DNA of 64,000 bases, from assembly GCA_027596075.1 (NCBI GenBank), contig JADGJC010000205.1:1-64000 (forward strand), in the 5' to 3' direction. Every line of letters begins with the position of its first letter. The first letter of the stretch is position 1. The notes under the pieces were generated by a model, which saw only the letters and a list, made by a program, of their open reading frames with translations, did not search any database and was not told where the DNA came from. Shown here in pieces: positions 39,403-51,288 of the stretch. The stretch is from Rhizophlyctis rosea. Its lineage: Eukaryota; Chytridiomycota; Chytridiomycetes; Rhizophlyctidales; Rhizophlyctidaceae. Both the position numbers and the translations under genes were made by a program.

Positions 39403-40595
39403 ATGGTTGACACGCTTGCAATCACCTCGCCAAGCGAGGTCTCGCCCGCAACCAAGCAAATCGTCAAGCCCAAGATGTCCGTCAACCTCGACATTGAGCC
39501 ACTTCTCAAACCCAACTCAAAGCGCTTCGTCCTGTTCCCTATTCAATACCACGAGGTCAGAATACCAGCTCGTTGTTCCATCTGCTGCAATTGTTCGGTG
39601 TACTCATCTCCATTATCCACCACACCAGGTCTGGCAAATGTACAAGAAGGCCGAAGCTTCTTTCTGGACAGTTGAGGAGGTCGACCTTTCCAAGGACTTA
39701 ATTGACTGGGAGAACCGCCTCAACGACGATGAGCGTTACTTCATCTCTCGTGTCCTCGCCTTCTTCGCCGCCTCCGACGGAATCGTCAACGAGAACCTCG
39801 TCGAACGCTTCAGCAACGACGTCCAAATTCCCGAAGCCCGCTGCTTCTACGGCTTCCAAATCATGATTGAGAACATCCACAGTGAAATGTACTCTCTTTT
39901 GATCGACACCTACATCAAGGACCCTAAGGAGCGAGAGTTTTTGTTCGATGCCCTCGACACCAGTATGTATTATTGTTCCGGGGTTCTATTGAGCAGTTAT
40001 CTGATATATTTGCCACACAGTTCCTTGCATTCGGAAAAAGGCCGACTGGGCTCTTCGATGGATCGAGGACAAGGACTCCGTCTTCGCCGAACGTCTTGTT
40101 GCCTTTGCCGCCGTCGAAGGCATCTTCTTCTCCGGCTCCTTCGCCTCCATCTTCTGGCTCAAAAAGCGCGGAATGATGCCCGGCCTCACCTTCTCCAACG
40201 AACTCATTTCCCGTGACGAAGGTCTCCACTGCGACTTCGCCTGCCTCCTCTTCACCCAACTCAAGCAAAAGCCCTCCCACCAAACCGTTCTCCAAATCAT
40301 CACCGAAGCCGTCCACATTGAGCAAGAATTCCTTACCGACGCCCTCCCCGTTGCCCTCATCGGCATGAACAACGCCCTCATGTGCCGCTACATCGAATTC
40401 GTCGCCGACCGCCTCCTCGTCGCACTGGGCTTCCCTAAACACTACAACGCCGAAAACCCCTTCGACTTCATGGAGTTGATCTCCTTGCAAGGCAAGACCA
40501 ACTTCTTCGAGAAGAAGGTCGGGGAGTACCAAAAGTCGGGCGTCATGAACAAGGACCCGTCCATGAACGCCTTCACTTTGGAGGCGGACTTCTAA
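39403..40595 (+). CDS. RNR2: Ribonucleotide reductase small (R2) subunit
   Basis: Three exons (39403-39555, 39629-39962, 40021-40595) keep phase and give 353 residues. The protein holds the di-iron centre and the tyrosyl radical used by the large subunit to make deoxyribonucleotides. Metal ligands Asp101 (AASDGIV), Glu132 and His135 (IENIHSEMY) and radical Tyr139 are all present, spaced as in eukaryotic R2. Later ligands lie in AVEGIFF and EAVHIEQEF. The C-terminus ends [10 protein letters not shown], the usual tail that docks on the large subunit. The N-terminus is short and has no targeting signal, so the protein is cytosolic. Codon use is strongly biased to C-ending codons, as in a highly expressed gene. 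Confidence 0.97.
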
Positions 40596-42276
40596 GGGTT
40601 TTTGGTTTTGGGAGGTTTGTTTGGAGGGTGGGTGGGTTGGAGGGGTGGAAAGGAATCGCAGCGACAACAACAACAACAACAGCCAAAGTCATACTATGCG
40701 GGCACAAGTAATCAGTTTTGTAATTAAAAAGGGTTTTGCCGAGGTGTCTCGGGGGGAGGGGACGAGTCTTGGCGATAGCATCTTGCTACTGTCTATACCA
40801 CAAGTACATAGTTTTACAATACCTTACATTACGTATCATAATAAAATCCAGTTGACTGTAAACTTGGTGATGATCCTTTTTATTGTTCAGAGTGTTGATA
40901 GTATTGACGCCGAAGGTACATAAGCCTGACCAAATAATCACTGTCCACTCTTCCCAAGATGATTCCCTGCGCTCATGCCGCATCCACTGACGACAAAGAT
41001 CACACGTTTCCAGCTCCACAGGTCAATGGGGATGTAGTATCTTCACCAGTGCATGTGGACGACCACTACATATCAGGCATCAAACTGCGATCTTGCGTAC
41101 TATTACCTTGACATGAGCGAGCCAATCATGATCCTTGATCTTCTCTAAATCTAACTGCTTGAACACACCCCAAACCGTACCGTTTCTCATTATTTAGCAA
41201 AATGTAATGTCCGTTTCTCATTTAGCAAACCATACCGTTTCTCATGTAGCAAAATGTGGTTTCAACACATATGCCCATCTGGCTTCCTTCCCTCCTGGAC
41301 GTCTTCCGCCACAGTCAACCCCTTCCTAGCTTCTCGCAAACGGTTCCTGTCCACCACGCCGCCGCGCCAACCTTCGATTTCCCGCTGTCTTCGAAAGAGC
41401 AGCACGCGAAGACTTTTCCTCCACAGTGGGTCGCACATCCTTCAAGGCTATGGTGAAGTTTGACTGCGCAGCACTGCCACCGCCACGGCAAATCTTGTGT
41501 GATTTCACCACCAAAGTATTTTGGCCCAGGCGAGGTTGCCTCCCACATTACCATAAAAACGCCCCTCTGTTCCAACCTCCGCTCTTCTAGGTCCATCAAG
41601 CCCATCCCTCCTGATAAACACCAAGCACTAAAATCATGCAAGACATCTCACGCACCATTCCCATCCGCCAAGCGATCCTAACCGCTCCAAGCCCACTGCT
41701 AGAAGCCCTCAGAAACCCGACACTCGGACCCTTTCTCACCCACCACTTCTGCCCAACCATATGGATCAAACTCCGATCGCTGTCGAAATTCTGTTATACG
41801 CTGGCCAAGGCTGCGCTTCTCGAGTCTGGAGTGCTAGAGTCAGACACGCAACTCAGACATTGGAAAGTCGTCGAGAGCAAGTTGTGAGATGTTGGGAAGT
41901 GGTCAGAGCCAAGTATGGGTGGATTGATGGACAAAGCAGGTGGTTTCGGATGGTTGTTGATGTCTTTATGGTAAGAAGCTGAACGCTGCAAACAAATCAA
42001 ATTTCCTACCCCTTCATCCTCAATACCCCCCCCCCCCCCCGCGGGCACGTCCTTTCCCTTTGAGCGATGCTGACTTTGTGCACTTCTGCCATCCCTGCCA
42101 TCCCTCACCAGACAACAGTCTACGTCTACTACAACTAAAAATACATCCAAACGCACACACGCCGACCCTTCTACCATCCCTTCAACCATCCAAGTGGCAG
42201 AAAGCGCTGGGATCCCGCAGCCAATCCATGGCATCGTCCGTGTGGAGACGTTGTAGATCAGCAAGCAACACCCATA
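40596..42276. other. Region without a clear gene; poly-C run and weak frames
   Basis: A (CAA)5 run at 40665-40679 lies in the likely RNR2 3' UTR. From 40700 to 41250 nothing is seen. Between 41636 and 41990 a plus-strand piece starts at an ATG (MQDISRTIPIRQAILTAPSP) and reads about 83 codons to a stop at 41887. An overlapping frame reads RCWEVVRAKYGWIDGQSRW to a GTAAGA donor near 41970. A 15-base C run at 42026-42040 follows. These may be the 5' part of the gene at 42300-43049, or a relic. Confidence 0.35.
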
Positions 42277-42299
42277 ATGCGATACCAGATTGCAAATCA

Positions 42300-43049
42300 C
42301 CAACTAGCCAGGTGCTGCCGAGAAAGGCGCGGGGCCTCAGATCCGATGGTGCAGCTGGTGTACAAGAGGCAGATGGGGAATGCGGATGATTCTGAGAAGT
42401 GTGAAAAGGGGATGAAAATTGGTAAGTTGGTAGCGGAATCATTCATTTCCCCTGACCACCTTTCTCATCCTGAATTGGAATTCGACTTTTTGCCCTTCAT
42501 AACACGATCTTTCCTGTGTATGCCCGTTGTTTTTCACCAGGATATCGATGCCAGCCAATCCCAACCCCTCGCGCTTCCCCAATAATCACGCATTACACAT
42601 GTGACAACAAAGATTGTGGATGGATCTATTGCGGAAACTGCAAAGGCGAACATTCCGGGTCTTCCTGCACCATTCCATTCAAGCACAAGGCCAGCGCAAG
42701 ACGATGTCCTGGTGAATGTGGAGGCTATGGGTGCTTGATTACAGGTGCGGTATCAACCGCCTTCCGAATGTTGCAGTGGGATTTGAGAATATTGAGCCTA
42801 CTTATTGATTTCCTTTTCACAGTTCAAGACGGGGACGAGTGGGTGCAAAAATGTATTTTCAGGATAGTGGCGGACGACTTGAGAACTGCGCCCAATGTGT
42901 CGTGCGCCTATGTGCAAGCAGTGAAACAGGGCTTTGGTAGGAAGCTTTTGCAGGGGATGGAAGACAGAACCAGTTCACAAGAGCCCAGGAAGGGCAAAGG
43001 GCGCCGGAAGGGAGAATGGATAAGGGAAGCAAGGCGGGCCTCTATGTAA
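42300..43049 (+). CDS. Possible Cys-rich zinc-binding (IBR/RBR-like) protein, 3' exons
   Basis: One exon reads MVQLVYKRQMGNADDSEKCE to a GTAAGT donor near 42420. It joins in phase, across an acceptor TTTTCACCAG at about 42540, to GYRCQPIPTPRASPIIT, then HYTCDNKDCGWIYCGNCKGE and HSGSSC. The C-x4-C...YCxxC...H...C pattern resembles the second half of an IBR or RING2 zinc-binding unit of RBR-type ubiquitin ligases. A second intron (about 42746-42823) leads to a last exon ending at 43046-43048. Upstream exons are unresolved. If real, it would be an E3 ligase or a fragment of one; it could also be a pseudogene. Confidence 0.35.
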
Positions 43050-43413
43050 ATCCTATCCCTTGAATGGGAACGAAAGGATTCGCAGGCCACATGCCTGCAG
43101 TGCAGTTTCCAGTTACCGCTTTTGTTTTCTGAATAGAGCAGTGTTTGCCAACATAATAGCCAGAGTTATGCCCGGGGAAGCATGGCTGGTTCCAAGGGGC
43201 AGTAGTGCGCTTGAGGAACAAAACGCATCGGAATGACTGTGATTCAACACAAAAGATAAACAACTTCAGCCACACGATCCGTTTGGAAGAGATGCTTGTA
43301 CATGGCATGCCGCCCGCAGATTAAAAATTTCACACAAAATACTAGTACAAGGGACTATATACATTGAGAAACATGTTGCTTTTTTTCGAAGCACTAGGGA
43401 GATGTGGCATGAC
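43050..43413. other. Intergenic spacer, convergent gene ends
   Basis: About 360 bases between the uncertain Cys-rich gene and the NOP2 stop codon. No feature is seen. Confidence 0.4.
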
Positions 43414-46327
43414 TTATTTAGCGTCTCGCTTGCGTTTGCCTCCCGCCGCTGGGCCCTTCCCAACAGGCTTACTTTTCGATCCCGCCGCCGCCGCCGCCAC
43501 CGGCTTTGCCCCTCCACCAACCCCATTCACCTTCGCCTTCCCGTTCTGTCCCTTCGCCTGCGGACCCTTGCCCTTCACTGCACCCTTTTGCTTGGGCGCA
43601 GCTGGTGCAGGCGAAGCCTTCTTCACTTCAACCGCCTTAACCTCCTCAACCCCCGCATCCTCACCACCAACCTCCGCCTCAACCTCAATCTCCTCCCCAC
43701 CCTTCAACCGCTTCATCGCCTCCTTCTTAGCCTTCTTTTTTGCCGCGCGCTCCGTCTTCTTCTCCTCCACGGACTTCTCAACTGGTACACCACCCTTCAT
43801 TTTGGTTGGGTGCAAGGAAGTCGGGTCGTGAGCGGGTTCTGATGCAGGTGCGGGCTTGGGTACTTTGGGTTGTGTTTTCTTCAATGATGCTAGAAACGCA
43901 ATGAATGAATGTGAATAAAATAATCGTTTCGACAACACACAAAAAAACCACAACCAACCTTCAATAATCTTCTTATCCTCATCATCATCAAACATCACTT
44001 GCTCCGCGACCGCAACCTTCTTCCCCTTCTTGCCCTTCACCTTCTTCTCCTCACTCTCCACCGCAGCCTCCACATCCTCCTCCTCCTCCGGTTCAACATC
44101 ATCCGCCGAAGCTTCCTTGCTGCCCGGGAACTTGTTGCTGAGCTTTTTGATCTTCGCAACATAGAATCCGTCCATGTTTTGGGTGTGTGGGTAGTACCGA
44201 CAAGTGTGAACCATAGACGGGTGGAAAGTCTTGCCGCGGAAGCTGTGGAATTGATTATGTTAGCATCTTTTGCGGTCAAGAATGAAAATAACAGATAGTT
44301 GACGGATATGCATCCTCACCTAACAAACCCTTCCCTTCCAAAATCCAACCCAGACGGCACAATCTTACAATTCGGCCTCTTCTTCAACGCATAATTAACC
44401 ACCTCCTCATTCTCCTCCACCGTCACCGAACAAGTAGAATAAACGATATATCCCCCCGTCTTACTCCCAGCATCCACCGAATCAATCGCCGCCAAAATCA
44501 GCTCCTTCTGAATATGCGTCAATAACCGGAAATCTTCGTCGGATTTGTTGACTTTGACGGACGGGTCTTTGGAAATGACACCGGTACCACTGCAGGGTGC
44601 GTCCAGGAGGACGCGGTCGAACCCGCCGATGACGCCGGGGAATTCTCGGCCGTCGTAATTGGAGATGGCGGCGTTTTTGACGCCGAGACGGTGGCAGTTG
44701 GCGATGAGGGCTTTGCAGCGGTCTTTGTTGGCGTCGTTGGCGAACACCATGCCGGTGTTTTTGAGGAGGGCGGCTGTTATTCGAATGGTTGAAAAGTTAG
44801 CAGGTGGTTTTGAGTAAAGTGATTACTGAAGGTTATGCGTACCGATATATGTAGTCTTTCCTCCGGGAGCAGCGCACATATCCAAAACACGCTCACCCTC
44901 CTGCGGTGCCAATGACATAACAGGCAAGAACGATGACGCAGCTTGCAGCATGTAATGCCCCGCCAAGTACTCCGGCGTTGCACCAATAGGAACCGGTGAA
45001 TCGAAGATCTGCAATCCAACCTTACTCCACTTCCCAACCGCCTCCAAATTCACCCCACGGTTGATCAACGCCTGCGCCAAGTCTCGTCGTCGCGTCTTCA
45101 ATGTGTTTGTACGAATGACGACGGGGCGGGGCACTTCGTTGGCTTCGAAAAACTCGATCGCTTCCGAAACGGGGAAGAGGTGGAAGAGCTTTTCGAGGAG
45201 GTATTCGTTATAACCGTAGTATGTGGCGAGGTCTTTAATGAGTTGGTCGACGTATTCGGAGCGGGATCGGTCGGGTTCTTTCAGTTCTTTGAAGTTGTTG
45301 AGGACACGGATGATTTCGGAAATACGGGTTTGGACGAGGGAGATGTCTTCGGACACTTGCGCATCCTTTTCAATCTCCTGGCCGGACGGCAAGATGAAAC
45401 GCTCCCGTTCGGCGATGTTGGTTTGGAGTTCCGCCTCTGCAAGTTCTGCATCTTCAAGTGCCTGTTCGTCCAACTCCCGGGCTTGACGCTCCACTTCCAA
45501 CTCCTCCGAATCGGCATCGCTTCCCTCCTCACCCTCCGAATCTGACCCAAAACCCATCGGAATTGCCTGCCCACCCTCAACGTCCTCATCGTCAGATGGA
45601 ATGGAGCCATCAAACTCGTCATCCTGCAAACAAAGTCAGATTTGTATTTCACAAACATGCGGTATTTCCAGCCCCTTCTCACCATGATCTCGTCATCGTC
45701 ATCGCCACCATCATCTTCCATATCCTCCCACCCATCCAAGCCTTCCCCATCGTCCTCCTCCACATCCTCCTCATCATCGAGGTCACCCAACATCTCGTCA
45801 TCGTCCTCGTCCAAATCTTCCAATCCTTCAATTTCCTCATCGTCCTCCATCTCCTCTACATCATCCCAGCCACTGTGTTCCGGTTCCGCCTTCGCCGTCT
45901 TGGCCGCCTTCGTAACTTGTTTCGCCTTCCCATCCAAACCCTTCGCCTTCTTCACCGGTCTCTCATCTACTTCCTCGTCATCACTCTCCGCCTTCTTCGC
46001 TTTCCCGCCCTTTGAGCCTGTTCCGTTCACGACCGCCTTCTTTCCTCCCTTCCCCGCCTTGCCATTGACAACCGCCGCGACTACAGGCTTCTCCTCCTCT
46101 GACACTTCCTCAGAGTCCTCCCGCTCATCCCGTCGCGGTTGCTTCTTCGGAACTTTCCGTTGCGGTGTAGGTTTGGTGACCTTGCCCTGCTTCGGCTTTG
46201 GGCCCTTTCCATTTTGTGGTTTACTGGCGCCGGCGACCGGCTTGCCGGTAATGCGAGCGACTATCTTGTCATCGAGGGGTGCTGGTGCCTTTTGCTGCTT
46301 CCTTGCCTGACGTCCTCTGTTTCCCAT
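43414..46327 (-). CDS. NOP2: NOP2 / NSUN1 rRNA (cytosine-C5)-methyltransferase
   Basis: This nucleolar enzyme methylates a cytosine of 25S/28S rRNA and is needed for 60S ribosome assembly. It starts at ATG 46327 ([17 protein letters not shown]). A Lys-rich and very acidic region follows (46300-45680), then after a short intron [16 protein letters not shown]. The catalytic half has [16 protein letters not shown], then [12 protein letters not shown], the SAM site [15 protein letters not shown] (about 44860), and two cysteines in LDAPCSGTG (about 44600) and [12 protein letters not shown] (about 44430), as expected for RCMT enzymes. [22 protein letters not shown] follows in the next exon. The last exon is basic and low-complexity and ends KRKRDAK. 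About five introns. Confidence 0.95.
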
Positions 46328-47819
46328 TGCCGGTCTTCCGTGCCTTGAAATTCTGTGATAGAAATTTCAAATTTCGGTTGACGGACTCTGGAAAGAAAAA
46401 AGGGGAGTGGCTATTTTTGACACCTTTTGGCACGTCCAGGGTTCGAACTTCGGACAAAGAAAAAAACAAACCCACAAGCCTCCCCAAGCCGCTGCTGCCG
46501 CCACGCGCCACATATTTAATCAATCACTCATTCGCAATCTTCTGTGCCCCAAATGGACATGACACAGTGATCACAAACCAATGGTAGGAGAGCTTAGAAG
46601 CGCAGCCTTCTGCACAGGATACCCATGTAGAGGTTTTTGCATCTCCTACTGCAATAAAATCAAATCATAACCCAGCGGATTCTGAACAATGTGCTGTGGA
46701 CGAACGTGCCTGCAAAAGATGACTGCATCATGGCCGTAAAACAAACGAGCCGCATCGCCTTCCCAAGACGCAATAAAGATCTATGACAAGTATGAACCTG
46801 GGCCAGTGACGCAATCTAATTGTCATCCACAGTATCTCACATCATTCGCAGTTGCCGAGAAGCTCCTCCGTGCCATCCAACCATGCATTAAACAAACGCA
46901 TGGTCTACACTATATAGTGGACAAAGAATGTTGCCGGCCCATCAACGATCAAGTGATGTGCACTGCCATTGTGCAGGTTTCATGATGCATCAACATTGGG
47001 AGGAATTTCCGAGTCGACTCCGCACTCCAGACTGGGGCACCATCAGTCTCTGGCAAGCCATCTCACCCGAGTGAGTCACCAGTCCCAACAGCCGCAGTGG
47101 CGCAGATCCGATCATTCTCTGGGATCTGCGGCGACTTCCGCTTCCGGCAAATCCGGAGCACAATTCGGTGATACAGGTGATACGAATCTCTCACGCGACT
47201 AGATGGGTTCCAGAAGGTTGACTGGGTGACCAATGAAATTCACGTGGAGATTGAGTGTCTGATAGACTCCCAACGATCGGGTCATGATCAAACCAATCAA
47301 TTCACCTGATGTTTGGTTATGTTGCCGCCATGAGTTCCTTCGAGAAATGGTCCAGCTCCAGACATGTCATACTCACCATGGCAATGTGTTCATCCAGCCA
47401 GATCAATTGCATGCTGATCCCGCAGCGCCGAGTGTGACAAGCTTATTCAGAAAATTTTGTCCATCTGGCGACCATGGCTCTTCTTCAGCGCCTTCTGTTC
47501 CACGACTTGTGCAAAAGCAGCCGAAGTCAATATGGTGCATGTGCCACCTCGGCTCGGGCCAACGCCAGCGATGCTCGCGTTTATTAGGGGCCCTCCCTAC
47601 ATGGGCCCCTTTTGCGTTCTGACTAGTTTCGCAACAGGCATCATAGGGCAGCAGCAAGTCTTTGCCGTCCTCCCTTAGCGCATCGTTTGTTTGAAGTAAT
47701 TGAACGTGCACAATCACTGGTGAAGGTCAAAAGCGTCAGAGCCTCAAAATGTAAGTTTTGTTTACATGCAGAACGTCGCCAATACATCTTTCTCAATTTC
47801 CAAGATAGACCCACAACAA
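46328..47819. other. Divergent intergenic region between NOP2 and F-box gene
   Basis: About 1.5 kb. Near NOP2, GAAATTTCAAATTTC (46361-46375) is an A/T-rich palindromic stretch similar to elements found before yeast ribosome-biogenesis genes; this is a weak call. A short inverted repeat AGGGGCCC/GGGCCCCT lies at 47586-47610. A plus-strand frame at 47284-47622 is Cys/His-rich but has no supporting feature, so I do not call it. Confidence 0.4.
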
Positions 47820-49642
47820 TGTCTTCTCCCACAATGTCTTATCCCACCCAACCTCGTACGCTCATCACTCTCCCCAATGAGGTAAGTGACAGTCAAAAGA
47901 CGACCGGCCTTCACAGCTTCTGGTTGCTCACCGCCTCACAAATGCAGCTCTTGGAGGACATCCTACTCCGTCTACCCACCATGGCACACGCAGCCGCAAC
48001 CTGCCGTACACTGAAACGTGTCTGTTCCCACCCGTCCACGCAACGACGATGGATCGCACAATGGTTCCGTGTGAGGACAGACTGGGGCAAGCAATCCGTT
48101 ACACCAGACAGCGTTGACGTCAATATGGGGGAGAATATGTGGAGGACCTTGCTCACAGATGAAGCGGAGCCGTTTGATCGTTTGTCGGTGCTGTATGAGG
48201 CAACCATCAACGAGCCGCCAGTCAACCGGTTTGAAGTCAATCGCCGTGTGAGAGCGTCGCCGGTCTCACCGGTTTTGGGTTGCCGCAGCCCGGCCCTTGC
48301 ACCGGCGGAGGGAAGCCCATTGGAATACCTCCTAGCCGCCTACCCGCCGTCATTGGATTCAGTGTGGTACCCGGGACATGGTTCGTCCGTTCGTGCCCAA
48401 GTGTCCGGGGAGCGGTTTTGGACCTCCATTCTGCTGTTTGCTGCGTTCTTCAACTTGACTGGTGCGGTCCAGCTTAGCTTAGATAACGTCATTGTGGGCG
48501 TCGGTGAGGGTTGGAAGGAGATCTGTCAGGATGCCTTGGAGGTAGCTGTCATGGGTGGAGCGTTCAACGTGGTGCATTTCTTCGTGCAGCGCGGGTTCAG
48601 GTTGCGCACAGGAGTGGTGGCTCGGGTGAAGATGATCAACTGGAAGGAGAATCTGCGGGAGTCAATTGAGGACTCGGGAGTCGGAGACGAGCAAGAAAGT
48701 ATTCATCGGGCTGTTGTTGTGCAAAGCTTGTTGGACGCCTGTGGAAGCGTTCGCGACGAGAACGGGTTGGCGTTGTGGGACCATCTCATTCCTTGTGCGG
48801 CAGGAGACGGTCGCGTCATGTCTGTTTTGCTCAAACGCGCATGCCCGGAAGTTCTTCAATTCCACCACACCTTGAAGGCGGGCGAAGTGTCTGTCTCAGA
48901 TTTGCACAATATCGCATTACAATACATCATGAAGAAGAACCCAACCGCCGGAGCAGACTTCTTCGTCGACACCGTCGCCCGCATCGCCGTCATCGCCCGT
49001 CGCGTCGACATCCTCCACTCCATCAGCCGACACTTCAACATCTGCCAAGCTGCCTCCATTCCTCGCGACTACCACGACCGCATCCTCCAACTCCTCCGCT
49101 TAGCCATCTCCCCAGCCTTCCAAGACCCAACCGCGGAAGGCGCAACAGCCCAATCTGACGTCCTCGACTTCCTCCTCTCCCACCTTCCGCAAGAAGCATG
49201 GTCCCTCCCCCTAACACCTCAAACCCCCTCCCCAATCTTCGAACGCCCCGACCCATTCTCCCCCCGAACACCCACCACCCCACCACACCCCTCAATCCCC
49301 CTCCCAAGCCGCACCTCCCGCTCTCGCACAAAGGACTTCCTCGAACTCACCGTCCTAACCGCCAACCCAGCCGTCCTCGTCCACATGCTCCGCCAAGGAC
49401 TTGATCTGCGCCACCCGCATGCGAGTAACGCTGTTTCTACAACACTGTTTGTGGGGACTAGTAGGAGGCGGACGTCCGAGTTGGCCAAGCGGGGGTTGGA
49501 TCTTCTTGTGGATATTGGGCAGGTGGATGTTGGGAGGGATGGAGCGTTGGCGATGAATATGGCGGCGAGGCATGGGGATTGGGAGTCGGTGGAGTGGCTT
49601 AAAAGTAAAGGTGCTGAGGAGCCGTTACGGTTGCACCGATGA
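47820..49642 (+). CDS. F-box protein with ankyrin-like repeats
   Basis: I start at ATG 47820 (MSSPTMSYPTQPRTLITLPNE). A 66-base intron (47882-47947, GTAAGT...TGCAG) removes a segment that would split the F-box; spliced, the protein reads LITLPNELLEDILLRLPTM...CRTLKRVCSHPSTQRRWI, a standard F-box start. The middle and end contain ankyrin-like pieces (ALEVAVMGGAFNVVHFFVQRGF; AMNMAARHGDWESVEWLKSKGA) that are poorly conserved. A Pro/Ser-rich linker lies near 49210-49320. It is probably the substrate-receptor subunit of an SCF ubiquitin ligase; the target is unknown. Because the intron keeps frame and has no stop, an unspliced longer form is also possible. Confidence 0.75.
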
Positions 49643-50232
49643 TTTTGCCATATGCTTAATGTAGTGAATAATGAATAATGTTTATAGAAAAGTTTAATTT
49701 TTGCCAGGAGGCTGGTGATTTTCTTTACATGTTTACCTAGCTGTGTGTATGTATGTATCTTGAGCTTAATGATAGAATTTATGTTCGTAATATGGTGAGG
49801 TTCTGTCGGCTCAAAGGACCGAACTTGAAAGAAGGAAGTTCATGTTTTATCTCCTCGACGCTCCTGCATTAGAACATAAACGGCGGATGTACAACGTTGG
49901 ATGATCATATGCATTCCGAAGGCTTGCAGCATCGGTTGTGCACACATGAAGTACGACGCAAAAGCTTTTGCGGGAGCGAGAGACATACGTCTCATCTCAA
50001 TACGTTGAAAGCGGCCACTCCGTGCAAAGTCATCAGCTTTTGCGGGAGTGAGAGGGACATACATCTCATCTCAATACGTTGAAAGCGGCCACTCCGTGCA
50101 AACTCATCACATAAATCATCGCTACCTCCCAAAACCGTTTGTTGGCGCCCGGAAGGACACATGTTTCTGATGCACTTCGATCTTCTAAATGTGAGCCGAG
50201 CTCTTCCTACATTTCCTCATTACCCTTTCCAC
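49643..50232. other. Intergenic spacer with tandem duplication
   Basis: Between two convergent genes. It contains the 72-74 bp tandem repeat listed separately at 49963-50108. No gene is seen. Confidence 0.45.
49963..50108. repeat. Imperfect tandem duplication, unit about 73 bp, two copies
   Basis: Copy one at 49963-50034 and copy two at 50035-50108 both begin AGCTTTTGCGGGAG and share TCTCATCTCAATACGTTGAA and AGCGGCCACTCCGTGCAAA. They differ by a few substitutions and a two-base insertion in the second copy. No coding function is evident. Confidence 0.88.
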
Positions 50233-50883
50233 CTACGGCCCCATCGCTCCAAAAGCTATAAGCATTGTTACAGAAATCGCGACCAACCATGTCCACCCCA
50301 CATCCCCCATTCTTTTAATGCCTCCCGATCCCACACTAGTCTGTGGTAAATATGTATATGCCGTCCGGGTAGCCATAACCCATTCTGACGTAGGTGTTGT
50401 CGTGGTAGAACGCTGGCTAGTCTGGGATCTCGTTGTAGACGTCGTGGACGTCGTCTGGGTGGTTGGCGCTGTGGTGGAGGTAGTTGACGCTACGGGTGCG
50501 GTAGTGCTGGTGGTAGGCGCTACAGTTGCCGCAGGAGGCGGAGTGGTAGTAGGCGCTACAGTGGCAGCGGGAGGGGCTGTGGTGGACACGGGCGCTTCGG
50601 TTGTTGTAGGGACGGCTGGAGGGACCGTGGCTACGGGTGTGGTTGCCAGCGGGTCGGCAGCTTGGCGACGGGCAAGTGAGGGATTTCGTTGGTTTCCTTT
50701 TCCTGCACGTGGATTTGATACGGGAGCACGGAGAACACGTTGTCGTGGGGCGGCGGTGTGATGGAGATGGGGTAGGAGGTTGAGTGCGGAGTCAAAGGCG
50801 CCGGGAAGAGGGAGTGGGTGCTCGATGATGCAGATGGTTAGGATGAGCTGAAACAGCAGGTATCTCAATATTGATGATGCCAT
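50233..50883 (-). CDS. Mucin-like, probably GPI-anchored cell-surface protein
   Basis: A single exon from ATG 50883 gives 216 residues. The N-terminus (ILRYLLFQLILTICII) is a signal peptide. Residues 30-75 are basic with possible dibasic cleavage (LARRQ). Residues 75-170 are almost only Thr, Ala, Pro and Val, arranged as loose repeats of PAATVAPTT and TTSTTAP, an O-glycosylated stalk. The C-terminus ends in a hydrophobic segment (WLVAISVTMLIAFGAM) after a small-residue stretch (SVGSGG), typical of GPI anchoring; a plain transmembrane anchor is the alternative. No enzymatic domain. It is probably a wall or surface protein. Confidence 0.7.
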   Translation of the reverse strand: MASSILRYLLFQLILTICIIEHPLPLPGAFDSALNLLPHLHHTAAPRQRVLRAPVSNPRAGKGNQRNPSLARRQAADPLATTPVATVPPAVPTTTEAPVSTTAPPAATVAPTTTPPPAATVAPTTSTTAPVASTTSTTAPTTQTTSTTSTTRSQTSQRSTTTTPTSEWVMATRTAYTYLPQTSVGSGGIKRMGDVGWTWLVAISVTMLIAFGAMGP

Positions 50884-51288
50884 TAGTGCCAATCGGGATA
50901 CAATTTTGGTATGTTACGCATAATATGTTTTTCATCAGGTGGGTTTGCGCAAGAAAGTTGGAAGAGCAGTCAACGTGACGGACCCTGCCCTTGTGGCTTG
51001 TCCCGCTTATGTAACAAGTCTTAACAAAGTTTTGCCCCCATCCAAAACCCGCAGAACTGGAAGAGCAGCATTACACTGATTCCTGGCGAAATGAAGCCAG
51101 GTAGGAGCGTTGGACGTTGTGGGGCGCTTTGAACTCCAATGTAAAACAATGAGCTCCCAAGGACCTATGGCCTCAAAGTATTTTCAACCGGCGTCATGAA
51201 TCGATGGGGGATACAAATGCAATCTCATCGAAAAAATATTGGAGCGAGTTCTACCTGAATATTACTCGTACTGCAAATCGCGGAAGCT
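50884..51288. other. Intergenic spacer, promoter of mucin-like gene
   Basis: About 400 bases between two minus-strand genes. It holds the promoter of the mucin-like gene and the 3' end of RPN9. Nothing else is seen. Confidence 0.4.

Noticed and set aside
45642..46310. Long Ser/Pro-rich plus-strand frame
   Set aside because: It is the antisense shadow of the acidic Lys/Asp/Glu region of NOP2; low-complexity coding often keeps the opposite strand open.
46430..46455. GGGTTCGAAC as a tRNA T-loop
   Set aside because: The flanking bases do not form a five-pair T stem, and no D arm, anticodon arm or acceptor stem can be drawn around it.
47284..47622. Cys/His-rich plus-strand frame
   Set aside because: Opposite-strand and overlapping frames are equally open, and there is no domain, promoter or splice support.
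50318..50761. Val/Gly-rich plus-strand frame
   Set aside because: Antisense of the Thr/Ala/Pro repeats of the mucin-like gene, which has a signal peptide and a C-terminal anchor.
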